Source: Ardenticatenales bacterium (lineage in GTDB: Bacteria > Chloroflexota > Anaerolineae > Promineifilales > Promineifilaceae). Taken from it: 64,000 nucleotides of DNA. The number at the start of each line of letters is the position of its first letter. Within the stretch, counting starts at the first letter, position 1. The stretch lies in assembly GCA_020634515.1 (NCBI GenBank), contig JACKBL010000008.1:296182-360181 (forward strand). Reading direction: 5' to 3'. Of the stretch, positions 8,379 through 16,978 are shown in pieces. The notes under the pieces were generated by a model. It ran no database searches and was not told the origin of the DNA. It saw only the letters and a list, made by a program, of their open reading frames with translations. The position numbers and the translations under genes are program-made.

Positions 8379-8424
8379 GCGTCAAGCCAGATTGGTCCAA
8401 TCTCCAGAGAGCGTTAGTCGTTAC
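8379..8424 (-). mobile_element. MITE-A copy, 46 bp, flanked by GAAGGATG duplications
   Basis: A shortened MITE-A with core GATTGGTCCAATC and right end AGCGTTAGTCGTTAC; the left tip is degenerate (GCGTCAAGCC). The flanks GAAGGATG (8371-8378) and GAAGGATG (8425-8432) are an exact 8-bp target duplication. It sits between the M28 lipoprotein gene and the DUF4139 gene. The right duplicate supplies the ribosome-binding site of the latter. Confidence 0.85.
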
Positions 8425-8437
8425 GAAGGATGAAGAA

Positions 8438-10015
8438 ATGGATATTACCGTCACCGTCACCGCCAGCGCAGTGACCGTTTACCCTGACCGGGCGCGCGTC
8501 CTGTGCCGTGGCGAGGCTCCCCTCGAACCCGGCGCGCACACCCTGGTCGTGGATGAACTCCCCCTGTTGCTGGAACCGGAATCCGTTCGTGTCGGTGGCG
8601 CGGGCGAGGCCCGGGTGCGCCTGTTGGGCGTGGACCTGCGCCAGCGCAACTACGCGCAAACGCCCGCCGCCGCCGTGCGTGACCTGGAGGAAGCAGCGGA
8701 GCGCATGGAGGAAGACCTGCGCGTGATCCATGATGAGAAAACCGGACAAGTGGAGCAGGCAAAGTTTATTGCCGGCATGCGCTCGGCCACCCTCGAATAC
8801 GCCAAAGGTCTCGCCTATGGGCGCACCACCGTCGCCGACCAGGATCGTCTCGTCCAGTTCTGGCTGGAAAAAGACACCCAGATTCGCGCCGCCGTGCGTG
8901 ACCTGGAAGCGCGGCAGCGCGTATTGGAGCGCGACCTGAAGAAACTGCGCCAGGACATCGCCCAAATGCAATCCCAGCGCCCCTTGCAACGTTACCAGGC
9001 GCGAATAGAAGTCGAAGTACTCACCGAGGGCGCATTCAGCCTGGAATTAAGCTACGTCGCGCGCGGCGCCGGCTGGCAGCCGTTGTACGACCTGCGCCTC
9101 GCCGACAACGAACAAGGCCGCCGCCTGGAGATCATGTACCTGGCGCAGGTGCGGCAGCGCACCGGCCAGGACTGGTCCGGCGTGACGCTCTCGCTCTCCA
9201 CGGCGCGTCCGGCTCTGAACCAACGCCTGCCGGAATTGCAGCCGTGGTATGTGGACGTGTACACGCCTCCCACGCCCGCGCCCCAGGCGGAAATGGTGCG
9301 CGCCGCCAAGATGCAGCCACGGATGTTGGCTGCTGCGCCGGCCCCCGCGTCGGTGCCGGAGGAAGCGGAGGTGGTCGTGGCGGACGTGCAAGACACAGGA
9401 ATGTCCGTGCAGTTCACGACGCCCACGCCCGCCGACATCCCCAGCGATGGCTCCCCCCACAAGACTGTGATTGCCCGGTTCAATTTGGACCCCCGGCTCG
9501 ACTATCTGGCCATTCCCCTGCATACCGACGCCGTTTTTCGCCGCCTCACCGTGCGCAACACCAGCCCTGGCCCGCTGCTTGCTGGCCCGGTCAATCTGTT
9601 TGTCAACGACGAGTTCATCGGTGGCAGCCGCATTGAGTACGCGCCGCGCAATGAGGAGATCGAATTCCTCCTGGGCGTGGAAGATCGCCTCACCGTGAAG
9701 CGGGAACTGGTGAGACGGGATGTAGACAAGCGACTGCTGCGGGACAATCGTCAGCTTCGCTTTGGCTATGAAATTGAGCTGCAAAACCTGCTGCCCACGG
9801 AAGCGGTGGTAGAATTGCAGGATCAGATGCCCATCTCCCGCCACGAAAACATCAAAGTGCGCGCCGAACGCATCACGCCCGAACCCGCGGAAAAGAGCGA
9901 CTTGAATCTATTCACCTGGCGCTTTACCCTGCCGCCGGGCCAGAAGCAGACTGTGCAGTACGAGTTCTCCGTCGAACACCCCCGCGCCCTCACGCTCTCC
10001 GGCCTGAATGTGTGA
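8438..10015 (+). CDS. DUF4139/DUF4140 (MuiA-like) domain protein
   Basis: 525 residues from the ATG at 8438. That start is chosen because it has GAAGGA 7 bp upstream and because the longer frame to 8333 would translate an inserted MITE. The N-terminal domain (about 5-100, VTVYPDRARVLCRG) matches DUF4140. It is followed by a charged coiled coil (about 85-190) and a C-terminal beta-rich DUF4139 region (about 200-525) with the family phrases YVARGAGWQPLYDLR and VALFNDDEF-like NLFVNDEFIGGS. The family includes mucoidy inhibitor A; the biochemical activity is unknown. There is no signal peptide with this start. Confidence 0.85.
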   Translation: MDITVTVTASAVTVYPDRARVLCRGEAPLEPGAHTLVVDELPLLLEPESVRVGGAGEARVRLLGVDLRQRNYAQTPAAAVRDLEEAAERMEEDLRVIHDEKTGQVEQAKFIAGMRSATLEYAKGLAYGRTTVADQDRLVQFWLEKDTQIRAAVRDLEARQRVLERDLKKLRQDIAQMQSQRPLQRYQARIEVEVLTEGAFSLELSYVARGAGWQPLYDLRLADNEQGRRLEIMYLAQVRQRTGQDWSGVTLSLSTARPALNQRLPELQPWYVDVYTPPTPAPQAEMVRAAKMQPRMLAAAPAPASVPEEAEVVVADVQDTGMSVQFTTPTPADIPSDGSPHKTVIARFNLDPRLDYLAIPLHTDAVFRRLTVRNTSPGPLLAGPVNLFVNDEFIGGSRIEYAPRNEEIEFLLGVEDRLTVKRELVRRDVDKRLLRDNRQLRFGYEIELQNLLPTEAVVELQDQMPISRHENIKVRAERITPEPAEKSDLNLFTWRFTLPPGQKQTVQYEFSVEHPRALTLSGLNV

Positions 10016-10021
10016 GGGGCA

Positions 10022-10112
10022 AGTGGCGAGTGGCGAGGGGCAGGTGACGTGCTAGCTCACAGACGCGCGCACTCGCAGACTCGCAAACTCGCGCACTCGC
10101 AAACTCGCAAAG
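10022..10112 (+). repeat. Short tandem repeats between DUF4139 gene and hflX
   Basis: Two GTGGCGAG units (10023-10037) are followed by a run of 8-bp ACTCGCAA/ACTCGCGC/ACTCGCAG units (about 10071-10110) ending 10 bp before the hflX start. The phase is irregular and no spacers are present. It may affect spacing of the hflX leader; no protein is encoded. Confidence 0.7.
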
Positions 10113-10121
10113 AGTAAACTT

Positions 10122-11441
10122 ATGGAAGAAACAAGAACAACAGATCGTCCTCTGGAGAAAGCGTTTCTCGTGGGGGTGGAATTTAAGCAAGGACGGGCGC
10201 TTTTGCCCGTGGAAGAGAGCCTGCAAGAACTGGCGCGGCTGGCGGATACGGCGGGTCTGGAGGTGGTGGGCGAGGCCATGCAGCGGCTGGTGCAGCCGGA
10301 CAGTGCCACGTACATTGGCTCCGGCAAGTTGGAGGAGATTCACAGCCTGGTCGAGGAACTGGACGCGGGTGTGGTCTTGTTTGATGATGAACTGAACCCG
10401 CGCCACCAACGGGAACTGGAGAAGGTGTTTGGCGAAAACGTGAAGGTGTTGGATCGCACGGCGCTGATCCTGGACATTTTCGCGCAACATGCGCAAACCG
10501 CCGAGGGACAGCTTCAGGTGGAGCTGGCGCAATTGGAGTATCGCCTCCCGCGCTTGACGAAGATGTGGACGCATCTGGCGCGGCAGGCGGGCGGTCGCGC
10601 CGGCGGAGCCACGGGCGGCGTCGGCGTGCGTGGTCCGGGTGAGAAGCAGATTGAGTCGGACCGGCGCGAGATTCAGCGGCGCATCAGCAAGATCAAGCAG
10701 GAGTTGGAGACGGTGCGGCAGCGGCGTAGTCAGCAGCGGGCCAAACGGCGGCAGACGGCGTTGCGGGTGGTGGCGTTGGTGGGATACACGAATGCCGGCA
10801 AATCCACCCTCCTCAACAAACTCAGCGGCGCGGACATCCTCACAGCGGACATGCTCTTTGCCACCCTCGACCCCACCACTCGCCGCGTCCACCTCCCCGG
10901 AGGCCGCGAAATGCTCTTCACGGACACCGTCGGCTTCATTCAGAAACTTCCCACGCAGATCGTCGCCGCGTTCCGCGCCACATTGGAAGAAATCAACGAC
11001 GCGCACGTTCTCCTGCACGTCGTGGACGCCACGCACCCCCAGGCGCGCGCGCAAATGGAGGCGGTGGAAGACACACTGGCCGAACTGGAAGTTGAGCAGC
11101 TTCCCGTGGTCATTGCCCTCAACAAAATTGACAGGCTATCGGAGCTGGCGCGAGAAGCGTTGCGGTCGGGCGACTATGCCGCGCCTGCCGTCCCCGTTTC
11201 CGCGCTTACCGGGGAAGGGATGGAGGAACTGCTCATCGCCGTGGAAGCCGCGGCGGAAAAATACATGATGCCTCTGCGCGTGCACCTGCCTTACACACGT
11301 GGCGACCTGCTCTCCCTTTTCCACGAGCGCGGCCAGGTAGAAAATGAGGAGCATGGTCCCGACGGCATCGACATTTTTGGTCGTTTGCCGCGTCGCTTGC
11401 GGCCCGCTTTTGCCGCGTATGAAGTGAGCGGTAATCCATAA
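10122..11441 (+). CDS. hflX: Ribosome-associated GTPase HflX
   Basis: 439 residues. HflX binds 50S ribosomes, splits stalled 70S particles and hydrolyses GTP. The N-terminal HflX domain (about 20-200) carries the conserved YIGSGKLEEI and glycine-rich GGRAGGATGGVGVRGPGEKQIE segments. The G domain has GYTNAGKST (221-229), DTVGF (268-272) and NKID (about 336). The TGCCGGCA octamer at 10793 encodes part of the P-loop (NAGK), showing how the octamer is fitted to conserved protein positions. A family B hairpin follows 12 bp after the stop. The small C-terminal domain (about 370-439) is present, so the gene is full length. Confidence 0.96.
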   Translation: MEETRTTDRPLEKAFLVGVEFKQGRALLPVEESLQELARLADTAGLEVVGEAMQRLVQPDSATYIGSGKLEEIHSLVEELDAGVVLFDDELNPRHQRELEKVFGENVKVLDRTALILDIFAQHAQTAEGQLQVELAQLEYRLPRLTKMWTHLARQAGGRAGGATGGVGVRGPGEKQIESDRREIQRRISKIKQELETVRQRRSQQRAKRRQTALRVVALVGYTNAGKSTLLNKLSGADILTADMLFATLDPTTRRVHLPGGREMLFTDTVGFIQKLPTQIVAAFRATLEEINDAHVLLHVVDATHPQARAQMEAVEDTLAELEVEQLPVVIALNKIDRLSELAREALRSGDYAAPAVPVSALTGEGMEELLIAVEAAAEKYMMPLRVHLPYTRGDLLSLFHERGQVENEEHGPDGIDIFGRLPRRLRPAFAAYEVSGNP

Positions 11442-11453
11442 TACAGGCTTTTC

Positions 11454-11486
11454 AGATTGGTTCATTCGCGGCGAATGAACCAATCT
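11454..11486. repeat. Repeat family B hairpin, copy 1
   Basis: AGATTGGTTCATTCG with the inverted arm CGAATGAACCAATCT, giving a near-perfect 15-bp stem with a very short loop. The same unit occurs at 56775-56806 and twice at 61739-61818. The GATTGG half-site resembles the MITE-A core, so B may be a reduced relative. There is no T-tract, so it is not a standard terminator. Confidence 0.75.
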
Positions 11487-11510
11487 TGGGCATGATTGGA
11501 TACAAGTACG

Positions 11511-11759
11511 ATGGGAAACGGAAACGGACAGGGAAGAGATTTCAATCGCTTGATCAACGAGATGCTGGACAAGACGAGTAACTTCCTTGCTGCTCGCCCC
11601 GGTTTGCTGCCCCTGGTCGGCATTGGCCTGATCCTGCTGAACTGGCTGCTGCAAATTTTCGTGGGTACGGATTATTGGCTCGTGGACAGCAACTTTTTCT
11701 TGCATCTTGGCCTGATTGTGGCGCTGTTGGGGCTGTTGCTCATCAAACCGTTGGGATAA
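11511..11759 (+). CDS. Small membrane protein of unknown function
   Basis: 82 residues from ATG at 11511; a TTG five codons upstream (11496) is an alternative start. The N-terminal 30 residues are polar and glycine/asparagine-rich. Two hydrophobic segments follow (about 33-54 and 64-80), interrupted by a GTDYWLVDSN loop. I do not recognise a family. It lies between hflX and an M20 peptidase on the same strand. Consistent codon use and two clean membrane segments support a real gene, but no strong ribosome-binding site is seen for either start. Confidence 0.6.
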   Translation: MGNGNGQGRDFNRLINEMLDKTSNFLAARPGLLPLVGIGLILLNWLLQIFVGTDYWLVDSNFFLHLGLIVALLGLLLIKPLG

Positions 11760-11831
11760 TTCACGGGGGCGACGCACCTTTGCCATGCGTCGCGCTTCGC
11801 CAAAGGCGCGCCGCGCCGGATCACGCACGAC

Positions 11832-13001
11832 ATGACGGACCGAATCTCTGAATTGATGCAAATACCCTCTGTACAGGCTGCCCTGTCCGCATTGCAGGCG
11901 CGGGGCGCGTCTGCGATTGCCGAAGCCATCGCCATTCAGCAGATCGCCGCTCCCACGTTTGCGGAAGCGGCGCGGGCGGCCTACGTGCAAGAGCAGTTTG
12001 CTGCCGCCGGTTTGCGCGACGTAGACCAGGATGATTTACACAACGTTTATGGCCGTTTGCCGGGTCGTGGCGGGGAGCAGGCCGTGGTGGTCTCCGCGCA
12101 TCTGGACACGGTATTTGCGCCCGATACAGACCTGACCGTACGGCGCAGAGGCAGATTTGTGTATGGTCCGGGCATTGCGGACAACAGCATGGGCGTGGCG
12201 GGGCTGCTGATGCTGGCGCAGACGCTGCGCGCGTTCGACCCGCTGCCGCGCCGCGACATCTGGTTTGTGGCGAACGTGGGCGAGGAGGGGTTGGGCGATT
12301 TGCGCGGTATGCGCGCCGTGGCGGACCGGTTTGGCGGCCAGGCGCGTTATATTGTGGTCGAAGGTGGGCTGTACGGACAGGTTTTTCACCAGGCGATTGG
12401 CGTCAATCGTTTTCGCATAGAGGTGGAAGCACCAGGCGGGCACTCATGGGGGGCTTTTGGCACGCCCAGCGCCATCCATGTGCTGGGGCGGCTGATCGCG
12501 GCTATTGATGAGATTCCGGTTCCCCAACGTCCCAAGACGACGTACAACGTGGGCGTGATTGAGGGGGGCCTGTCCGTGAACAGTATTGCCCAGTCGGCCA
12601 GCCTGCTGCTGGATTTGCGTTCCGAGGACGCGAATGCGCTGGCGAATCTGGTGGAGACGGTAAGGGGGTTGACGTCGTCGGTCATTCGGCAGCCGGGGGT
12701 GACGGTGGGCATGACGCAGGTGGGGAACCGACCCGCCGGCGGGATAGCGGCGGATGCGCCGCTGGTACAATGGGCCATGGGGGCGCTACGGGCGGTTGGA
12801 TGCCGGCATTCCACCTACGAAAGCGGCAGCACCGACGCCAACATCCCCCTCAGCCGAGGCTGGCCTGCCGTCTGCATTGGCCTGGCTCGCTCCGGCAACA
12901 CCCATCGCCTGGATGAATACCTCGACCCCTACACCTTGCCGCGGGGATTGGGCCAACTGCTGCTCCTCACGCTTGCCGCCGCGGACGTTCCGTCACCATA
13001 G
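11832..13001 (+). CDS. M20-family metallopeptidase
   Basis: 389 residues. M20 enzymes are cytosolic di-zinc exopeptidases or amidohydrolases. The metal ligands are visible: SAHLDTVF (H90, D92), GPGIADNSMG (D117), NVGEEGLGD (catalytic E151, ligand E152) and VVEGG (E177), with a final histidine in GNTHRLDEYLD near the C-terminus. The dimerisation domain lies between about 190 and 300. Overall layout is closest to the PepT/DapE-like group that cuts small peptides; the substrate is not determinable. It is followed 8 bp later by glpK, suggesting one transcript. The octamer at 12801 marks a sharp change from G-ending to C-ending codons. Confidence 0.88.
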   Translation: MTDRISELMQIPSVQAALSALQARGASAIAEAIAIQQIAAPTFAEAARAAYVQEQFAAAGLRDVDQDDLHNVYGRLPGRGGEQAVVVSAHLDTVFAPDTDLTVRRRGRFVYGPGIADNSMGVAGLLMLAQTLRAFDPLPRRDIWFVANVGEEGLGDLRGMRAVADRFGGQARYIVVEGGLYGQVFHQAIGVNRFRIEVEAPGGHSWGAFGTPSAIHVLGRLIAAIDEIPVPQRPKTTYNVGVIEGGLSVNSIAQSASLLLDLRSEDANALANLVETVRGLTSSVIRQPGVTVGMTQVGNRPAGGIAADAPLVQWAMGALRAVGCRHSTYESGSTDANIPLSRGWPAVCIGLARSGNTHRLDEYLDPYTLPRGLGQLLLLTLAAADVPSP

Positions 13002-13009
13002 AGGCAACT

Positions 13010-14527
13010 ATGCACGAATTTGTTGCGGCCATTGATCAGGGAACGACCAGCACGCGCTGTATCCTCTTTGATCGGGCGGGACGGATTATTAGCCAGGCGT
13101 GGCGGGAACACCAGCAGATTTTCCCGCGCGCGGGTTGGGTGGAACACGACCCGCTGGAAATCTGGGAGCGGACGGAGCAGGCGGTGGAGCAGGCGCTGGC
13201 GCAGGCCAGCATCTCGCCAGAGCAAATTGCCGCCGTGGGCGTCGCCAACCAGCGGGAGACAACGCTGGCGTGGGATCGGGACACGGGTAAGCCGTATTAC
13301 AATGCACTGGTGTGGCGGGATAGGCGCACGGACCCGATTTGCCAGGAACTGGCGGTGCGGGGGGGGCAAGATCGCTTTCGCACGCGCGTAGGGCTGCCGC
13401 TCGCGTCGTCCTTTTCCGGCCCGAAGTTGAAGTGGCTGTTGGACAATGTGCCCGGTTTGCGTCAGGCGGCCAATGCCGGCACAGCCATCTTCGGCACCAT
13501 GGACACCTGGCTCATCTGGAATCTCACCGGCGGCGTCAGCCGGGGGGCGCACGTCACCGACGTCACCAATGCCAGCCGTACCATGCTCATGGACCTGCGC
13601 GCGCTGGATTGGGACGAGGAGATACTGGAGATTTTTGGCATCCCCCGCCCCATGCTGCCCCTCATCGTTCCCTCCAGCGACCCCAACACCTGGGGCACGA
13701 CGCTGCGCAATGGTCCTTTTGCCGGCATGATTCCCGTCTGCGGCGCGTTAGGGGATCAACAGGCCGCCTTGTTAGGGCAGGCCTGCTTCAATCCGGGCGA
13801 GGCCAGGGCCGCTTATGGCGCGGCCTGCTCCCTGCTCCTGCACACGGGGGGCGATCCCGTGCCCTCCGGCGGCGGATTACTGACAACGGTCGGCTACCGC
13901 CTGGGGCACGCCGACCCGGTCTACGCCCTGGAAGGCGCGGTCCCCATCGCGGGGGCTTTGGTGCAATGGCTGCGCGATAACCTGGGCCTGATTGCCTCCG
14001 CGGCGGAGGTGGAGGCGCTGGCGGATACGGTGGCGGACAATGGAGGGGTCTATTTTGTGCCGGCATTTTCCGGCCTACACGCGCCTTACCTTCAGCCCGA
14101 CGCTCGCGGCGTCATCGTCGGCCTCACCCGCTACGCCAACCGCGGTCACCTGGCGCGCGCCGCGCTGGAAGCCACCGCCTACCAGACCCGTGAACTGTTG
14201 GCGGCGATGCTGGAAGATGCCGGCATCACCCTCACCGCCCTCAAAGTAGACGGCGGCATGGTCCACAACGATCTCCTCATGCAGTTCCAGGCCGACCTCC
14301 TGGGCGTGCCCGTCATCCGCCCCCGCGTGGCGGAAACCACCGCCCTCGGCGCGGCTTACGCGGCGGGATTAGCCGTTGGTTTTTGGCAAGACCTGAACGA
14401 ACTGCGCCAAAACTGGCGCGAAGACAAACGCTGGATACCGCAAATGGACGCCGACCGCCGCCATCGCCTCTACGCCGGTTGGAAAAAAGCCGTCACCCGC
14501 ACGTTTGACTGGGTGGAGAGGCCGTGA
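13010..14527 (+). CDS. glpK: Glycerol kinase
   Basis: 505 residues, normal length. It phosphorylates glycerol to sn-glycerol 3-phosphate with ATP. The FGGY-kinase features are plain: the N-terminal phosphate loop AIDQGTTSTRCILFD (about 5-19), the glycerol-contact ERTEQ and NQRETT segments, the catalytic Asp in CGALGDQQAALLGQ (about 245) and the C-terminal signature DGGMVHNDLLMQFQADLLG (about 415-433). No glpF or glpD is adjacent; instead there is an M20 peptidase upstream and glycosyltransferases downstream, so it is not in a classical glycerol operon. The His that HPr phosphorylates in Firmicutes was not assessed. Four octamers lie inside the gene. Confidence 0.96.
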   Translation: MHEFVAAIDQGTTSTRCILFDRAGRIISQAWREHQQIFPRAGWVEHDPLEIWERTEQAVEQALAQASISPEQIAAVGVANQRETTLAWDRDTGKPYYNALVWRDRRTDPICQELAVRGGQDRFRTRVGLPLASSFSGPKLKWLLDNVPGLRQAANAGTAIFGTMDTWLIWNLTGGVSRGAHVTDVTNASRTMLMDLRALDWDEEILEIFGIPRPMLPLIVPSSDPNTWGTTLRNGPFAGMIPVCGALGDQQAALLGQACFNPGEARAAYGAACSLLLHTGGDPVPSGGGLLTTVGYRLGHADPVYALEGAVPIAGALVQWLRDNLGLIASAAEVEALADTVADNGGVYFVPAFSGLHAPYLQPDARGVIVGLTRYANRGHLARAALEATAYQTRELLAAMLEDAGITLTALKVDGGMVHNDLLMQFQADLLGVPVIRPRVAETTALGAAYAAGLAVGFWQDLNELRQNWREDKRWIPQMDADRRHRLYAGWKKAVTRTFDWVERP

Positions 14528-14647
14528 GGTGGCTGTTCATGACCTCCTTCCCGCAAGCGGTTGGTGAACTTCCGGGAAAGTTTGTTGGTACATGTACTTC
14601 GGTTCACGACTACCTTCCCGGAAGTTGTTGGCAAAAACATACCCACC

Positions 14648-16978
14648 GTGTCCAAAACACTTTTCCCCACGCACCCTAAACCAAACCCGTGGACAATCTG
14701 GCCGGCGGCGGCGCTGCTCCTCCTCATGTACGCCCTCGCCGTCACCAGCCTGGTGCGGCAATCCCCCACCTTCGACGAGCAAGGCTTCCTCACCCGGGGC
14801 GTTGCCTATCTGCGCGACGCCAACCGCGCCATCCGCGTCGGCCATCCCCTGGGGCTGAACGCGCTCAACGCCGCTTTCCTGGCCGCGGACGACGCCGTGC
14901 GCCTGCCCACGGACGATCCCGCCTGGGTCGGGACGAACTTCCATCGTCCTTCCGAGTTGTTCATGTGGGAGATTGGCAACGACGTCAGCCGCATCATGCT
15001 GGAAGGACGGCTGCCGACCGTCTGGCTGGGGATGCTGCTGGCGGCCCTGGTGGGACGCTGGGCGTGGCGCATCAGTCGCCGTCGCCATGCGGGACTGCTG
15101 GCGCTGGCCCTCATCGCCCTCGACCCCAACATCCTGGCGCACACGCAGTTGGCAACCACTGACCTGGGGCTGGCGGCGGGCGCGGCGCTGGCCGGATACG
15201 CGCTGTGGCGCTATTTGCGCTGGCCAGGGTGGCTGCGCGTCATCATCGCGGGCGTGGCTTTTGCCCTACTTCAGGACACCAAATTCACCGCTGGCCTTTT
15301 CGTCCCCCTCTTCGCCCTCGTCATCCTCGTTGGCCTCTGGCGACAGCCGCGCGCCGCGCGCCCCGCCATGCTGCGTCAACTCCTCATCGGCTTTCCCCTC
15401 AGCGCCCTGCTCGCCCTCTGGGCCGCCTATGGCTTCCAGGTGGGCACGATGCCCACCAACCTGCCCACCCTGCCCCAACTATCCGGCCTCACGCTGCCCC
15501 TTTCCCACCACCTGGAGCAACTGCTGGACATCGGCGGGCGGCTGCAAAAAGTCACCCCCGCTTTCCTCCTCGGCCACTACAGCGATAGCGGCTGGTGGAC
15601 CTACTTCCCCGTCGCTTTCCTGCTCAAGACGCCCCTGCCCAGCCTGCTCTTGCTCGCCTGGGGCGCGGGATATGCCGCCTGGCGGTGGTGGCGCGGTCGT
15701 ACGTTGCCGTTTGCCGGCATAGACGCCGCCGTCCTGCTCATTCCCCCGCTGGGTTACTTCGCCATTGCCCTCACCAGCGACATCAACCTGGGGTATCGCC
15801 ATCTGCTGCCGCTGCTTCCTTTCCTTGCCGTCTTTGTCGCCGTCGCCCTTTCTCGCCTGGATGGTAAGCCGCGTTGGGCCGCCGTGGGATTGGCGGGCTG
15901 GTTGGGCGCGGCTTCGCTGCTGATCGCGCCGCATCATCTTTCCTTCTTCAATATCCTGGCGGGCGGGCCGGATGGCGGCTGGCGCTACCTGGTGGACAGC
16001 AACATCGATTGGGGGCAAGACCTGGCCGGATTGCCGCCGTGGATGGCGGAAAATGGCGTGCCCTGGGTGTACCTGAGCTACTTCGGCGAAGCGCGCCCCG
16101 ATTACTACGGCATCGCCTATCGCGGATTGGCGAGTTTCCCGCCGCGCTTGATGGACGCGGGGGCGCGTATTTTCTACCCGTCGGACCCCGCGCCGGGGGT
16201 GTACGCGATCAGCGTGACGAATTTGCAGGGGGTGCTTTTCGCGGACCACGATTTGTACGCCTGGTTCCGCCAACGCCAGCCGATAGCGAAGATTGGGTAC
16301 AGCATTTTTTTGTATGAAGTGCCGGCATCCACGCCCCCCATCAACCTCATCCTCAGCGGTGTGCAACTCGACGAAATCGCTCCCGCCGATCACGCCCTCC
16401 TCGCCGGCAACGACCTGCGCCTGCGCTGGCAGTTCCCCTACCAGGCATGGCTGCAACCCGCCGACGCCCCTGCATACTATGCCCTCGCCACCCCGCCGCC
16501 GCCCGCTTTCGCCGCCAGCCTGGAGCCAATCGCCACCAACGCCGCCTACACCCTCTACCGCGCCGACCCCGCCGCTGTCGCGTCCCCGCCCGTCCCCGCC
16601 GTCACCCTGCGCCTGGATGACGGCCAGATTTCGGCCTACCCGGATGCGCCCCAGACCATCACCATCGCGCCCGGAACCGATCTTGTCTGGCGCACGGTCT
16701 GGCGGCAGGACGGAGAACCGACCCCCGTGAAGATTTTTCTTCACCTCATCGCCGCCGATGGGCAAATCGCCACGCAGTGGGATGGCCTGGGCATCGTCGC
16801 CGCCGGCTGGCAGCGGGGCGATCTGTTGATGCAGACGCACGCCATCCACCTGGAGCCGTCATTCGCGCCCGGCACGTATGCCGTGGTCGCCGGCCTCTAT
16901 CGTCCCGCCGATGGCGCGCGCTGGCGCACCCCTGCCGGCGCGGATACGCTGAACCTGGGGACGGTGATTGTGCCATGA
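14648..16978 (+). CDS. GT39-like integral membrane glycosyltransferase
   Basis: 776 residues from GTG at 14648. The frame continues up to 14561, but 14560-14625 is family F repeat-like DNA, so the later start is preferred. The N-terminal membrane segment is followed by the lumenal acidic motif PTFDEQGFLTRG, where PMT/ArnT-type enzymes bind metal and the lipid-linked sugar. About ten more hydrophobic segments span to residue 430. A conserved DSNIDWGQD motif is followed by a soluble beta-rich C-terminal domain (about 530-776). It probably transfers a sugar from a polyprenyl-phosphate donor to a protein or glycan outside the membrane. The stop overlaps the start of the next glycosyltransferase gene (ATGA), so they are translationally coupled. 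Confidence 0.85.
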   Translation: MSKTLFPTHPKPNPWTIWPAAALLLLMYALAVTSLVRQSPTFDEQGFLTRGVAYLRDANRAIRVGHPLGLNALNAAFLAADDAVRLPTDDPAWVGTNFHRPSELFMWEIGNDVSRIMLEGRLPTVWLGMLLAALVGRWAWRISRRRHAGLLALALIALDPNILAHTQLATTDLGLAAGAALAGYALWRYLRWPGWLRVIIAGVAFALLQDTKFTAGLFVPLFALVILVGLWRQPRAARPAMLRQLLIGFPLSALLALWAAYGFQVGTMPTNLPTLPQLSGLTLPLSHHLEQLLDIGGRLQKVTPAFLLGHYSDSGWWTYFPVAFLLKTPLPSLLLLAWGAGYAAWRWWRGRTLPFAGIDAAVLLIPPLGYFAIALTSDINLGYRHLLPLLPFLAVFVAVALSRLDGKPRWAAVGLAGWLGAASLLIAPHHLSFFNILAGGPDGGWRYLVDSNIDWGQDLAGLPPWMAENGVPWVYLSYFGEARPDYYGIAYRGLASFPPRLMDAGARIFYPSDPAPGVYAISVTNLQGVLFADHDLYAWFRQRQPIAKIGYSIFLYEVPASTPPINLILSGVQLDEIAPADHALLAGNDLRLRWQFPYQAWLQPADAPAYYALATPPPPAFAASLEPIATNAAYTLYRADPAAVASPPVPAVTLRLDDGQISAYPDAPQTITIAPGTDLVWRTVWRQDGEPTPVKIFLHLIAADGQIATQWDGLGIVAAGWQRGDLLMQTHAIHLEPSFAPGTYAVVAGLYRPADGARWRTPAGADTLNLGTVIVP

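Noticed and set aside
10022..10112. Possible CRISPR-like array
   Set aside because: Units are only 8 bp and lie directly next to one another with no spacers; no cas gene is present.
14561..14647. Upstream extension of the first glycosyltransferase
   Set aside because: The bases form family F-like hairpin repeats (CTTCCGGGAAAG and CTTTCCCGGAAG-type arms), so a start at 14648 is more credible.
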